A stretch of DNA of 64,000 nucleotides from Apostichopus japonicus (Eukaryota; Echinodermata; Holothuroidea; Aspidochirotida; Stichopodidae). The stretch covers positions 16,097,213-16,161,212 of the forward strand of contig NC_092574.1 of assembly GCF_037975245.1 (NCBI RefSeq), read 5' to 3'. Positions 35,606 through 48,299 of this stretch are shown here, one piece after another (the stretch's first letter is position 1; each line of letters starts with the position of its first letter). The translations under genes were made by a program, and so were the position numbers. Below the pieces are notes generated by a model that saw only the letters and a list, made by a program, of their open reading frames with translations, was not told the origin of the DNA and made no database searches.

Positions 35606-38600
35606 ATGGACACCAGAGGTACGTACTGGTTTCTGAATAAATACTATCATAATGCTGCATTTTGCCTTGGGTTACAATGTTTTCTGTGATTTCTGAGGAA
35701 GCTGTAGAATATTCCAAGATTTATTTAATACTCATTAATCAAAGTATTAAAAGAGATCTCTGGGATTACATTAATCTGACCATAGGTTAAAGAGTTCTTC
35801 CATCCAAAACCGGAAAATTTCATGTCCCACAATTTCATTTAACCTATTCTGTTTCACTCGCAAATCTTTAAACGATAATACAGTAGGCAAACTTTTAGTC
35901 TTGATATGCCATAGTCTTCCAAAAAAAAAAAATCTCTGTGTTAGTTTTTTTTTTTTCCATATAACTTTTCACCATTAAAAGAAATTCAACTTTAATAGAT
36001 GCTAAATTTCTGAACTTTTCCTTTTAAGACTTGATGATGACAATTGCAACTCAGTGCTGGCCTAAATATTCAATTTAATCCATTGTTTTATAAATTCTTC
36101 TAATTCTACAAAAACATATTCTGTTAACTTCATATACACAACAGAGCACCCTTTGATGATATTCTACACCATTTGTCAAATTTGTAATGCACTGTTGACA
36201 TGTTATTTGAGGCCTTAAAAACCTTCTTTTTTAATGAGTTTCGTGCTGCATCTGAGGAGCTGACCTAATGATCTGTACGTTAGACTTAGTAGTCCAGCCA
36301 CTTTATTTAATTAGATCAGACTTTTTTTTACAACTTTTAAAGCTTTCAGCCCAAAATGTGCACAAAAAATGTCCCTATCATTGTGCATGTGTTAATGTTT
36401 ACTACATAACTTCTGTTAATGGGTGAAATAATTCATGAAAATGCTCAATGTTTCCTCCTCCTTTTCACTGTACGGTTTTAGCCATTATTGACAAGGCTAG
36501 TATATAGTAAATTGTGATTGAAAGAGTGGGTACGATTTGATTTTCAAACATTGTTTATCAGAGCAGCCATCTAAGGCACAGAATGTAAAGTAAAATAACA
36601 CACAAATTACAGCATACCACCATACCTTGTGTTTCCTTCAACAGTCAACAATCCAAATAAATGAATAAATAAATGATGTATCACCTGCCTCACTCTTCAC
36701 TCCCCCCCCCCCCCGCCCCATCCCCAAACCACTGGTATATCTGGTACCACCAGATAGTGGCATATGCAAAGGTGGAAGGATATGACCTTCCTTCATCAGT
36801 TAGGGAAATGCATTCAGTTGGGATAGGGCATAGATTTTTATATTCTGATGTGGAAGAAATATACCACCTCTTGTGTTTTTATTTAATTATTCAATAATAT
36901 ATAATTTATAATCTAAATATGCCTCAGAATACACCATTTGATGTCCAAACTTAAATTTTTATTCCTGTGGGAGGACCCCAGCCTACTGCTTGGAATTCCG
37001 CGATCACAATGACTCCTGTAAAGAATCCTAGATCTGCCTCTGTCCTTTTCATAAAGGTTCCATTATCTACCAAAATCAGTTGAGGGATCTGAGTATTGAC
37101 CAACCTTCCCACCCCCTCCCCCACCTTATAAATTTGAAAACCTGTGTACATCACAGCCACACCAAATTGTGTCAAATTAAGTCTGTGTGCATTTGTATAA
37201 CATCTTATATAGCATTTTGTAATATGCAATACCAGATAATTTATTCTCTGATCCAGCAACACAGGACTGTATGAAAGTTAACACAAGATGTAATTATGTA
37301 ACCCAAGATAATTGAGTATTAACTTTCAGACAAAACAAAACCAATAACCCCTTATTACAGAATAGTTAACTAAGAAGCAAATAATTCATATCACTAGGAT
37401 TACAAATTGTCTCTCCACAGTGAGTTCATGTGGAGTTAAACTACTTCCAGTATTATTACAAGTTTCTTTTAAACATGAATATTCATTTTAAAATATACAA
37501 TCTATAAGTGTTGTGAAAGGATATTCCAATGCTCCCTCTTAAAGGTGAAACTTTAGATTTGGCATTTCAACAAGAGTTAAACTTAATTAAATCTCAGCTT
37601 ATTATTATTATTTTGGAGGGTTTACTAAAACTTTTATTTACCATAATTGCAGATATTTTTGGTTATCTTCAATTGTATTTCCTCTCAGGTTCCAAATCTG
37701 GCAATGCCACACCGCAAATGAAGCGCATGTTGAAACCTTTACATCCGCTGGTAGGAAATGGAAACTTCCAGAAGAAGAAAGGTGTACCGGTTGTGAGGGA
37801 TCCCATACTATCTGGATCACCCATCATTGGTCCACCAGCTGTATCACCCAGCACATCCACCATTGACATGGAATCTGAGATTGTGTGGGTTGGGGGTCAG
37901 ACTAGGCCTCATCGATCACCCAGGTTTTCATCCAAATTCAAAGATGACATCAACGGCCCATCTCGTGACTCTGAGATTGCAAGCTTCCTCCAGAATTCTC
38001 CTCTGGCTTCTGACGGGGATATCAAACCCGAGAGAGATGTCATGACTTACTTGCCGTCTTTGCCAATGGCTTCCTGCACGTCACCTAAAAAGAAGACAAA
38101 GAAGACGAAGAAGTCAAAGAAACAGGATGAATATGATCCAATAATGGCGCTTCTTGGCGGCCTTAGTGAGGAGCAAACAACAAAGGCCGAAGAGAAAGTA
38201 AGCCACTCAGGATTAACTAAGCAGCCATTGATGAGGAAGTCTCTTGCACCATCAGTGAGGAGGCCTGATGAACCACTCGATAGCAGCCAAACAGCAAATT
38301 CTACCACTGATGCATCGCAGAAGAGTTACCTTCATTTGAAACCCATTGATTCCTTGCGACCAGTGAGAGAGTTGCATGCAACATCGAAAGATGACATGAC
38401 CAAGGCCCCTTTCTTGCAAAGCCCACTCAAACCTATTGGTTTATCACAACTTGCTAAGAGGCCAGTTACAGGGAAGCCAACTGCTACCTCTGCACAGTCC
38501 ATCATGGAGCACATGCATGGCAAATCCCCAAAGCAACTGGCCCCCATTGAACATGCCACCATACAACATCAACAAGTCAAACCAGAAACACCAGCTGACC

Positions 38601-41600
38601 ACAACGATTCCCTCTGTGAGTGGTTCAGCCACCCTATCAGTTCTCCTCCAGAGACTAGGACAAGACAAAAGACGAGTGATTTTGATGATGACTTCTTGGA
38701 AGAGGACAGTGATAACCAACAACACCTGGACGTCAACTCTAGGATGAATTTGGAAGCGTCTCTGGAAAACTTGCATTTCAGCCTAAGTCATACTTCTGAT
38801 GAAGTAAATACTGATGGCGAACTTCATCTTACTAGTTGTGGCAACGACAGTGAGGTGAGCGCAAAGAGTCCATCTCCTATGACAAACAGGGATGTACAGC
38901 AACAATGGATTCCATTGGTACCTACTGACAAGGAGACCATTCAAGAGTTCCCACTGCAACCAGAGGTTTCACCCACACTGAAGAGTGGGCAGATGGAGAC
39001 TACTGATTTCTTTGACATGGACTCTGCAGATGAAAGCCAGGAGAGCAGACAAATGGATCTGGAGGCATCATTGGAAAATCTGCACTTCACACTCAGTGAG
39101 ACATCTGACACGAGTGAAAAGTGTGCCAACAGTGACTGTCTGGTCAGCAGGAGAAGTGGTGGTATGGCAGAGGCAAGATCTTTGAACTTGCAGCAGACCA
39201 AATCATTGGAAGAAAGCAACAGAGCCAATACTGATGACTGCGCTCAGCTGACCACATCAGACACCGATTTGTCAGACGGTGCAATGGAAGCACTTGTCAG
39301 TGGAGAGCTCTCCGATTTGAGTAATTATACCTGGTCCAGTGATTCAGACCAATCCAAAAGTGAAGGGCCAAAAATGGAATGCCAGGACCATGAAGATGCT
39401 GCCCAAAGAACATCAACATCAAGCACTGATGACTACAGTGGCTCATGGACCGATAGCAGTACATCATCAGAGCAGGAGGAAAAGGAAGATGAAAGCCAGG
39501 CAAACCATAAGAATGAGGAGGAGAGACTGTCCATTATCCTGGAAGGAAGTGAAGAAACTTCTTCCTCAGATGAAACCAGCTACACAAGCCAATCTGACAG
39601 CAGAAATGATGGTAAAGACAATGATCCAATTAATAATGCTAGTCAAAAGTATGACGAGGAAGCGAGTAGTGGACTCAGCACAATCCCTGAGGAAACTGAA
39701 GAGTCAAGCACAATAGCATTTTCATCTGAGCCGGCTGTCTCTGAAGGTAAAGATATGAAGATTTTTACCATGGAGACTGACCAGACCATCAAAGAGCCAC
39801 ATAATGACAAAGCAGAATATGGCACTGAAGATGTATCAAAATCACAGGATGAAGATGATGACTCTATTCCTGAGGAAATCCTGATTGAAGAGCCCTCAGA
39901 AGAAAATGATGATACCTTCCAAAGTAGGTCTGATCAGTGGGTTGATGGTTTCCTAAATTCTTTGGACAAAGAATCTGAAAATACCAACGTAGCAAAACGA
40001 GTTAAACCCGATCCAACAGAGAGCACAGTCAGCTTCAATCGGCAGAAATTGGATGAATCTAAGGAAACTATGAATGATCGCAAAGTCAAGACCGCATTTT
40101 CATGCAAGCCTGTTGTCTCTGAAGGTAAAGATAAGGAGATTTTTACCATGCAGTCTGAGCAGACCATCAAAAAGCCACATTATGACAAAGCAGAATATGG
40201 CACTGAAGATGTATCAAAATCACAGGATGAAGGTGATGAATCTATTCCTGAGGAAATCCTGATTGAAGAGACCTCAGAAGAAGATGAAGATTCCTTCCAA
40301 AGTAGATCTGATCAGTGGGTTGATAGTTTCCTAACTTATTTGGACAAAGAATCTAACGATAAGACAACCAACGTAGCAAAACCCGATCCAACAGAGAGCA
40401 AAGTGAGCTCCAGTCGACAGAAATTGGATGAATCTGAGGACTCAAAGAGTGATATCAAAGTCAAGACCGAAGTTAAACTAGAGTCCATGTGGGCAAATCT
40501 CGGTCAGTCCCTTGAAATGGATGCACAGCTTATGGTTGAACAGCTCTTAGAAGTCGAACAGTGTGAACAAGAGGAAGCTAATTCTAACCAAGATTTCCAG
40601 ACAACTGATAGCGATATAGTCAGGGACCTGTCAAGTTACGTCACTCCAGAAGACTATTCCGTGGGGCTCAGAGGAGATTCGACCTATTCAGGTATAACTG
40701 ATGAGTACATCGGTTTCATTACACCAACCAATCTGGAGGAAGAATCAATCCTTGAACAGGTTGCTGCTGCTAATACCATTCAACCAGGAGGAGTCACCAT
40801 GTTACAATCAACTCTTAACGGTGGTGATGAGCAAGTCACAAAAGACGGGCAAATGTCTTTGCCAGTACCAGATCAAAACAATGGTAGCCGAAGCGCACGC
40901 GGAAGCAGCCAGGTTTTGAACGGCAAAGATTCAATGACATGCACACCAGTCATGACAGAGATCAAGAGCTGCGAGGATCACATAAAAGTACGTCGAGATA
41001 GAAAGAACAAATCCAGCAGCAGCAGCAGGTGTGACGATAGTTTGAACAGCTGCTTAAGCACTGATGATTGCAACAAAAGCAGACCATCTGAGAGAAATGG
41101 GAAAGGTAGTGCTAGCAGTAAATCACACAGGGTTCCTACCAGCCCAAGCTGCCATCTTGAAAGTGTTAGTGTCAACGTAAGTGCAAGCAGTTATTCCCAA
41201 CAGCAAGACATCCTTAGTAACAGTTTACACGACATTCCACCAACTCCAAAAGTTGAGCTATCCGTGAAAACTTCAGAGACTGAAGAAAACCAACTGACGG
41301 ATGAAAGTCAAACCATTTCACAAATCACTCCACCGGAGGAAAAGAGCCCGCAAGAAAACCTACCACTTGTAGCGGAAAATATCTGTCAACGGTCTTGCAA
41401 ATTATCCAAGGAGCACGACCGAATGCAGATACATCGCTCACCTCCTACAATCCAACCAGAAGATGGGCTGATAAAGAAAGATGGAGAGACCAAAGTGGAC
41501 ACTGCTACAACCAGTCTGAGACCAACCACACAGATTGCACCTCTTACCATGGACAATCTGCTTACTAAGAGTCTTGAGACGTCGCTGAAGGAAAAGATTG

Positions 41601-44600
41601 CCTTAAAGTCCGCAGCAGGCCATGACTGGTTGATTGAAACCAATCTAAGACTTGCAGAGGGTTACTTTCCATGCATACCTGATGAGATCATTCTAAATGG
41701 TTACAAAAGTAACTTACAGACACACGATAACACAAAGTCTGCAAATAACGTTATTAAAGAACATGACCAACCAGAAATGCAGCAGCAAGTCCAGACTGTC
41801 AAAAGCATTTCTTGTGAAGCACTTGAGGACCGAGGAAAGGATCAGCAGAATGGAAAGACAACAGACACAGTTGATGATGTTGATGCTGTCCTTATCGATG
41901 GTCAAGCAGACGAGCAGAAGTGCAGTACCAGTACTTTACAGATCCATGACAGCTTGAAAGAGCATGAACAGCCAGAAAAGAACCAGCAAGTCCAACAGGA
42001 CACTGAATCACTTCAGGAACGAGAAGAAGAAGAGCAGAATGCAACAGTAATAGATAGAGTCAATGACGTTGATGCTGCGATGGATACAGATGGTCGATCA
42101 GATGAGCAATTGTGCAGTACCGATATCTTACGGATACACGATAGCAACAAATATACAAATCATATAGAAGAGCATGACCAGCCAGAAACGCACCGGCGAG
42201 TCCACCCTGACGAACAGGTTTCTTGTGAATCATTTGAGGAACAAGAAATGGACACGCCGAAAGAAACTTCAACAGACGCAGCTTTAGACATTGATGATGA
42301 AATGATTTTTGATTGCACTACCGTCGAGCAAACATGCACAATGCAGACGAGTCGAACAACTGACACTAAATCATACAGAGAGTATGAACAAAATGAGAGA
42401 CCACAAACACTGAAATCAAATTCTTCGGAACCAACTACTCCCAGGGAGCAAAGCAACACCATTCCATCACCAGTTCTTGCAACTTTTGGGCTAACAGGTG
42501 TCCCTCAAGATATCATGCTGGATATCCCCAAGCTCTGTAGACAACTGAGTGGTGAGAGGAGAAGAGATAACAGTGTTGAATCATCAACATCCTCTGGCCT
42601 GGAGACTGGAGCATTCACAAACAGCTTAGACCAAAGAGCGTCTGCCTCACATCAGAATGTCTACCAAGTGACAGACCACCAAGAAGTCTCTGACCATAAA
42701 TTACAAACAGCCAAAGAGGAAATAACAAGACTCAGAGAGTTCAATAAGGAAAATATGGAAGCCAAAACATTCCTTACATGTGAGCTTGAAAGATATGTTA
42801 CAGACATATCAAATCTTAAATCTGAGCATCGCAGAGAAATGAAACAAGAACGAGAGAAGGTGCAGAAGTTGGAAGAGAAAGTGATTGGTCTAATGAGAGA
42901 GATGAGAGAGCAGCAAGCTCAAAGCCAGCTCCAAATGAATACGATGAGATGTAGATACCGCTACAACGAACGTGAGTTACGGAATGAACTGGCTGCCGCT
43001 GATGAGAAGATCGATAGAATGAAAATGAACCCTGAGCTGCAGAGAGATGAGACCATTCTGAACCTGAGAGCTGAAAATGAGGAGTTGAAGAAAGCTACCG
43101 AGAGAATGAGGAAAGAATTTAACGTAGCGAAGGTAGAAGGGCTGGCTATGGAGATGGCCATTGAAGACTGGAAGAATGAGTACCAGAAGCTGACATCAAC
43201 TGTCACCACAATCAAAGAAGAAGCCAAGCAGGTCAAGGAGATGATGCAAATGAGGAAAGCGAGAGAACAACCCAACGGTGACGGGAAGGTGCTCGACATT
43301 GAAACAGCTATAGAATCATCCAAACAGGGCAAAGAGAATATAGAATGCAAGATCATGAAAGCGTTGAAAACGGGTTTGGATGCCATGATGGAAGAAAACC
43401 AGCAATTTAAAAAAGATATGATTGCTAAGGATGAGAAAAGGAAGCAGGAAGTGAGCATCCTTGAGGCACAGCTAAAGGAATCCAAGAAGTGTAACAAACA
43501 ACTCCAGGATAAGCTAACTGACACCCAACGAGATCTGAGAGACAGATTAACGACACTTGAGTACAGGATGAAAAACAGTACCGATTTGGAGAGCAAAGTC
43601 ATGAAACTGGCGAACAAACAAGATTTAATGGATTGCATGGCTCTTCAGAGGGACAGTAGAATAGAAGACCACGAGAGAGAACACAAAGTACAACTTGGTA
43701 GGTTAGAAGATCAGTTGAAACTGGAAAGGACGTCCAATACAAAACTGAGGAAAGACAGAGACAACTTGCTTCAACGAGTGGCTAAACTTGAAAGACATCC
43801 AAACTTCATTGATGGTGACAATGGGAGAGGAATGCCAAGACCTTCACATGAAATGCCAAAGTCAAAGGTAAAATTACAAAACCCAAGTCAGCATGAATAT
43901 GTGGAAATCCACTTAGAATCAAAATCAATGTCAAATATCAAGCAACCTACATCACTTGAAAAAAATTATCATAAATTGAGTCTTGAACATGGCAAACATT
44001 AAATTGTATAATTGTAAACTGATACTAGAACTTAATTTGTACAAACATTCCTTACTGTCTAACTTAACATGACTTCTATATGTGAATGTGGTCAGGCTCA
44101 GAGGTAACTGTCTACAATTGTCCTAAAATATATTAGGAAGCTGGAGTCACCTGATTACTGACTTCACACAAGGCAAGTTTCCATTACGCAAATCTGTACG
44201 TTAAGTGATTCGTCTTGTATGATGAATGTACCATTGATTTCAATGAAGGGCGCACTGCTTCTGTAATGAAATGTGTAGAATTGACAAGCTATTATTCGAC
44301 AATACGGTTGTAGTAACATTGTCCTTTACACCTGTCATTCTTCAGAGCTGCTTAAGAGACCAAGATATGGAGGTAAAAATGCTCCCACAAAAGTTAGAAG
44401 AAGCTAATCAAAAGCTGCCAGACAAGACAAAATGTGACGAAGGAAGAGACGCTCGAATCTGCGCTCTAGAATGTGGCATGTCACAGCTTCTTCAAGGAAC
44501 AACTGAAAAGAAGACATTTGGTAAGCAACTGTAATTAAATGAACTTATTTAAAGATGATTTATGAAATATTAGCTCTAATGGTATTGGCAAAGTTGTCTA

Positions 44601-47600
44601 TGACCTGTGTTTTACATTTATCCAGTAGAGTAGCTTGAGATTGTGGGCAGGGTAAGGAAGGAGACCAGATGGAGTTGTCAATTACACCATTCCTGCTACC
44701 ATCATCCCCATCAAAAGAAATTATCACTAAATTCCTACCAGTCTTGTTGGTCTAGATTATGATATTGGCCACGATCTTAAGAAATGCTTGTTTCACTAGT
44801 ATGATATTCACAGCTTTTAGTAATTCACCTGTTTTAATTTAAAACAAAGTTAATATTGGTGTGAGCACATTAATTTCTTATTACTACTTTTCGCCAGCAG
44901 GCTTTCCAACTCAACCAGGCCGTAAGGATGCTCTACTAATGCAACTGCAAAGGAACAATGATGACAGAGCTGCCATAGAGCAAGAACTCCAGATTCTCTT
45001 AAATATACAAGAACAAGAGGCAGAGGCCAGTATGATGAAGGAAGACATGTGAGTCGTCACACTATTATAGTATGAGTATTGAACGACAGCAAGCAAGCAA
45101 AAGTTTTTTTAAGCTGAAATTGTGAGCCGCAACTTCAGTAAAGAAATGTCTCTTTGATACTTTGGAAAATTTTCCTATGCTAGTTGCACTAGCTGGCCAT
45201 TGGTACAAGTGTAGCCAAAGATCAGAGGATCTTAAATCTGACATCAAATGCTGTTGCAAAAGAAGTGCTGAGCAATATGTGGATCTCATTGTGACTTCTG
45301 TTGTTGTTACTGCTGTTATTATTCATTAAATTTTAATTAATTAGAAAATTTAATAAATTTAATTTCACATAACTACTAACATGATTTACTAGGCACTTAA
45401 GTATATTACTAAATCACTCTTATATTCTGTCTAACTAGTAATAGATTGTAATTGAACCAAATGGCTATCAGGTCATGTTGTTGGCCATCAAATATAATGG
45501 ATATAAAAATATACAACCAAAGATAGTAAGAAAACCGATCAACTTTGTTTTCTACAGCTTGGCCATGTCAGGATATATGACGAGAGAGTTCTACCTTGTC
45601 TGTTTCTTTTAACCCACTAGGCCTGTTTGTGCCTCATTTTTTATAAATTCTGGTTGTTCCATGAATCAGTCTCAAGTTTGCCCCAAGTTAAAAAGAGCAG
45701 CTAAATATTTTTAACAGATATTCATCTGTCATATCTAAATAGACTAAGAATTTTACTTTATTATTATTATGCCAGGATCAACTGTCTGAAGAACCAGGTT
45801 GGAGTCCTTCAGTATAACCTAATGACTAACGACGAAGAACTCTATGCAACTAAACTCCTTGCTGTACAGCAGTCTAGAACCATTGAAGATCTTAGAACTA
45901 GTAACCAAGTCAACCGAGAAAGAACAGACACTATGGATGACGGTGAACAAGTTGAGGTAAGATGAGAATAGTACAGATTTCTCTTCCCACTCTTTGCTAA
46001 TAATTTGAAGAGAAATTAGGTCTTAATTCCAAGCAACTCAGACATAATTATAGTCTCATAGTATCAAAGCTGGTATGCTTTCATCTCCTCTTCGAAACAT
46101 TTCCCATGTTTTTTTTAAACAGGCAACTGAGTGGCAAACCTCTGAGGCCAAGGAGAATGATAAATCTATTTTATTTAATTTATTAACCTTTGAATGTTTC
46201 CATGGGGACTAAAGCTGGTGTGTTTCAAATTTCCACACTTGCATTGTATTTGCTAGCAGATGCAGCCCTGAATTAACCTGACCAATGTGTCAAAAAAAAA
46301 AAAAAAAACAAGGTCATGAAGTTTAATATTCACTTTGCCAAAAAGGGTGCAAGCTAAGCACCAAATTGTTTCAGTAATTTAAATATTTTATTACTTCACA
46401 AAAGGTTGAACAATTGATTCCAATTATAAAATCTTTCTTTTGTCATAACACAGAGCACGATCATGGCAGAGAGACTTTGCGATTTCAAGAGAGAGTGGCA
46501 AAAGAAGGAAGAACAGCTTATACAGGAGTTTGCATCAGAAAAGTAAGCTATACTTTTGAAAGTTGTAAGTAGTTGTAAGCTATCTGTGGTTTACTCATCA
46601 TATTTTGATGGTCAATCAGTGGAGTGTTAAACTCTCCAGTAGTTGGCTGTGTATGCATCACAATACCTCTTGCTCTAAAGACACTCTTACGCACAGCAGT
46701 ACGTCGTTAGTTTGTGTTTGTTTCACTAGTATCGAAGGAAATATTTAGAGGCACTGTCTGCTGCATTAACACATCACATGTATAAGAAGTAAATAAAACA
46801 GGATTGAAGCTTAAAATTAAAACATAATTATTGCACCATTCAATCTAAATATCCCGTAAGTTGTAATAAAATCTTGTTCTACCGATCATGCAATTCTAAA
46901 AGAATCAATCTGCTTTACATAATATCCTTTCTATCAACACAATGAATTCACAACTATAATGTTTACACACATGTAATACATCTTTGATGGAAAATATGAT
47001 CCACAACCTATGAACTTCATAAGCAGAGTACATTTTTCCTGTTGATCTTGTAGGAAACTAATGGAGGAACAAATTTCTACCCTAAAACAGGAAGTTCAGA
47101 TTCAACAGAGACAAAACAAAAGGTAAATTAACATGTTGTGTAATGTATGCAGAAATCAGTTATTTTATCAAATCATGTGTCTTCTGGTTCATATTCAAGG
47201 GGCTGAATCCAATATTTGATTAAGGAGGGGATGTGGCTCTAGGGTCATTTGGAGCATACTGCCATGTCAGTTAATATTTTAGGTGCATTCTTAGGCATTT
47301 GTAGACTTTAAATCTATATTAAAGTCTACACCTACAGATGTGTCAATAAATACTTTCAGTTTTATGTCCACCTTTAGCCCCCTCCCAATCCCATTCCAAC
47401 TGGATCTGTGCCTGTATTAGATATGATAGTAGATATGAATCTGGTTGATTTTGGATAGAATATTCATGATTATTTACGCCTGGTCTGAACTTCAACCCAC
47501 TCTGGTGATGACCTAACACATGCCAGTGTACTAAATCGTTCTTATGTAAGGGAAAGAAAAATTATATTGAGCAAACTAGGTCCTGTATGATCAACAGTAG

Positions 47601-48039
47601 TAATTGTGTTGTCACATTTCTCAGTCTATTTGGGGCAATAAATCTTGAATTTTAATCAGATCCTGGAAAACTTTTACATTTTTTCTTCCCCCGCTTCTAC
47701 TTACCAAGCTCATGCAGTGGATCTTCCAGTCTCCCTGTAAACGATATCGTCCATCACGAACAGCGACAAAGTCACCAACAGACCGAGCCAAGATGGAGAG
47801 ACACAGTGGATAGAGTGAATAGGCAAAAGAAAAGCCGACATCGTAGAAACAGAGACCAGCCTAAAAGGGAAGAAACAGTAGAACAGATGAACCAAGACGA
47901 GAATTCACTGACGTTTTATGAATTACGACCAGAGAAGGTGGATTGTTTGCCTGACATGTACTTCAACGCTAGCAGATCAGACTACGCTAAATTGCCAAGA
48001 TCCAACATTGACCTTAATACACAGCCGACCTTAAACTGA
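35606..48039 (+). CDS. Large acidic, Ser-rich coiled-coil protein, unrecognised family (eight coding exons, 2391 residues)
   Basis: Coding exons: 35606-35618, 37689-43867, 44346-44520, 44901-45048, 45776-45956, 46454-46542, 47054-47122, 47718-48039. All are GT-AG with agreeing phases (7176 bases). The start exon holds MDTR and one base; one exon supplies 86% of the protein. I do not recognise the family. Visible features: a Lys-rich stretch near residues 138-156; an LEASLENLHF motif duplicated near residues 359 and 462; a tandem 126-residue repeat (starting near 681 and 807) sharing KAEYGTEDVSKSQDE and SIPEEILIEE; a long Ser/Glu/Asp-rich region that is probably disordered; and heptad-rich coiled coil from about 1675 to 2042, continuing in part through the small exons. 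There are no membrane segments or signal peptide. A cytoskeletal, centrosomal or other scaffold role is only a guess from composition. The CAGCAG acceptor before 44901 allows a one-residue variant. Confidence 0.85.
35940..36320 (+). repeat. Dispersed repeat, copy B
   Basis: This aligns with 19160-19520 in the same orientation but lacks the 21-base duplication. It lies in intron 2 of the transcript, upstream of the large coding exon. Confidence 0.6.
36321..37688. other. Intron sequence before the large coding exon
   Basis: AT-rich with a poly(C) run near 36704. A reverse-oriented copy of the GGTGCATTCTGAGGC-type word is near 36915. The reading frame stays open back to 37529 before the acceptor, but that ATG is intronic: the CTCTCAG acceptor at 37682-37688 joins the frame to MDTR. 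Confidence 0.6.
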
Positions 48040-48095
48040 ATTACCGACCTTAAACTGAATTGCCGACCTTAAACTGAATTGCCAACCTTGAACTC
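48025..48095. repeat. 19-bp tandem repeat spanning the stop codon of the coiled-coil gene
   Basis: Three copies of CCGACCTTAAACTGAATT plus a diverged fourth (CCAACCTTGAACT). The first copy encodes the last residues PTLN and the TGA stop; the others form the first bases of the 3' UTR. Confidence 0.9.
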
Positions 48096-48283
48096 TTTTC
48101 CAACTTTTTCTTTCACTTTATATGAAAAATTATTAAAAAAATTAAGTAAGAATATATTTATAAAAGTTACATTAAAAATGAAATATTGAAAGCTGTATAA
48201 AATTATATTTGAAAATTGAAAACGAACAGCAGATAAACTTAAAATTGAAATGCAAAAATGCTAAAAAGTTAAAACTATGCAAT

Positions 48284-48289
48284 AATAAA
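48284..48289 (+). terminator. Candidate polyadenylation signal of the coiled-coil gene
   Basis: AATAAA about 245 bases after the stop codon in an A-rich region. Another AATAAA follows near 48405. Confidence 0.45.
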
Positions 48290-48299
48290 ATGAAAAATT

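Noticed and set aside
37529-37688. The ATG at 37529 as the start of the coiled-coil protein
   Set aside because: The sequence from 37529 to 37688 has intron character with a good acceptor at 37688. Joining to MDTR at 35606 preserves phase and gives a better start.
42961-43638. A 225-codon minus-strand frame opposite the coiled-coil exon
   Set aside because: It is the complement of a Glu/Lys-rich coiled coil, which yields a stop-poor Ser/Leu/Phe-rich antisense frame. It has no independent features.
43868-44002. Reading through the donor at 43868 to the TAA at 44000 as the normal C-terminus
   Set aside because: The splice at 43867 to 44346 and six further exons keep the frame and continue coiled-coil sequence, so read-through is at most an isoform.
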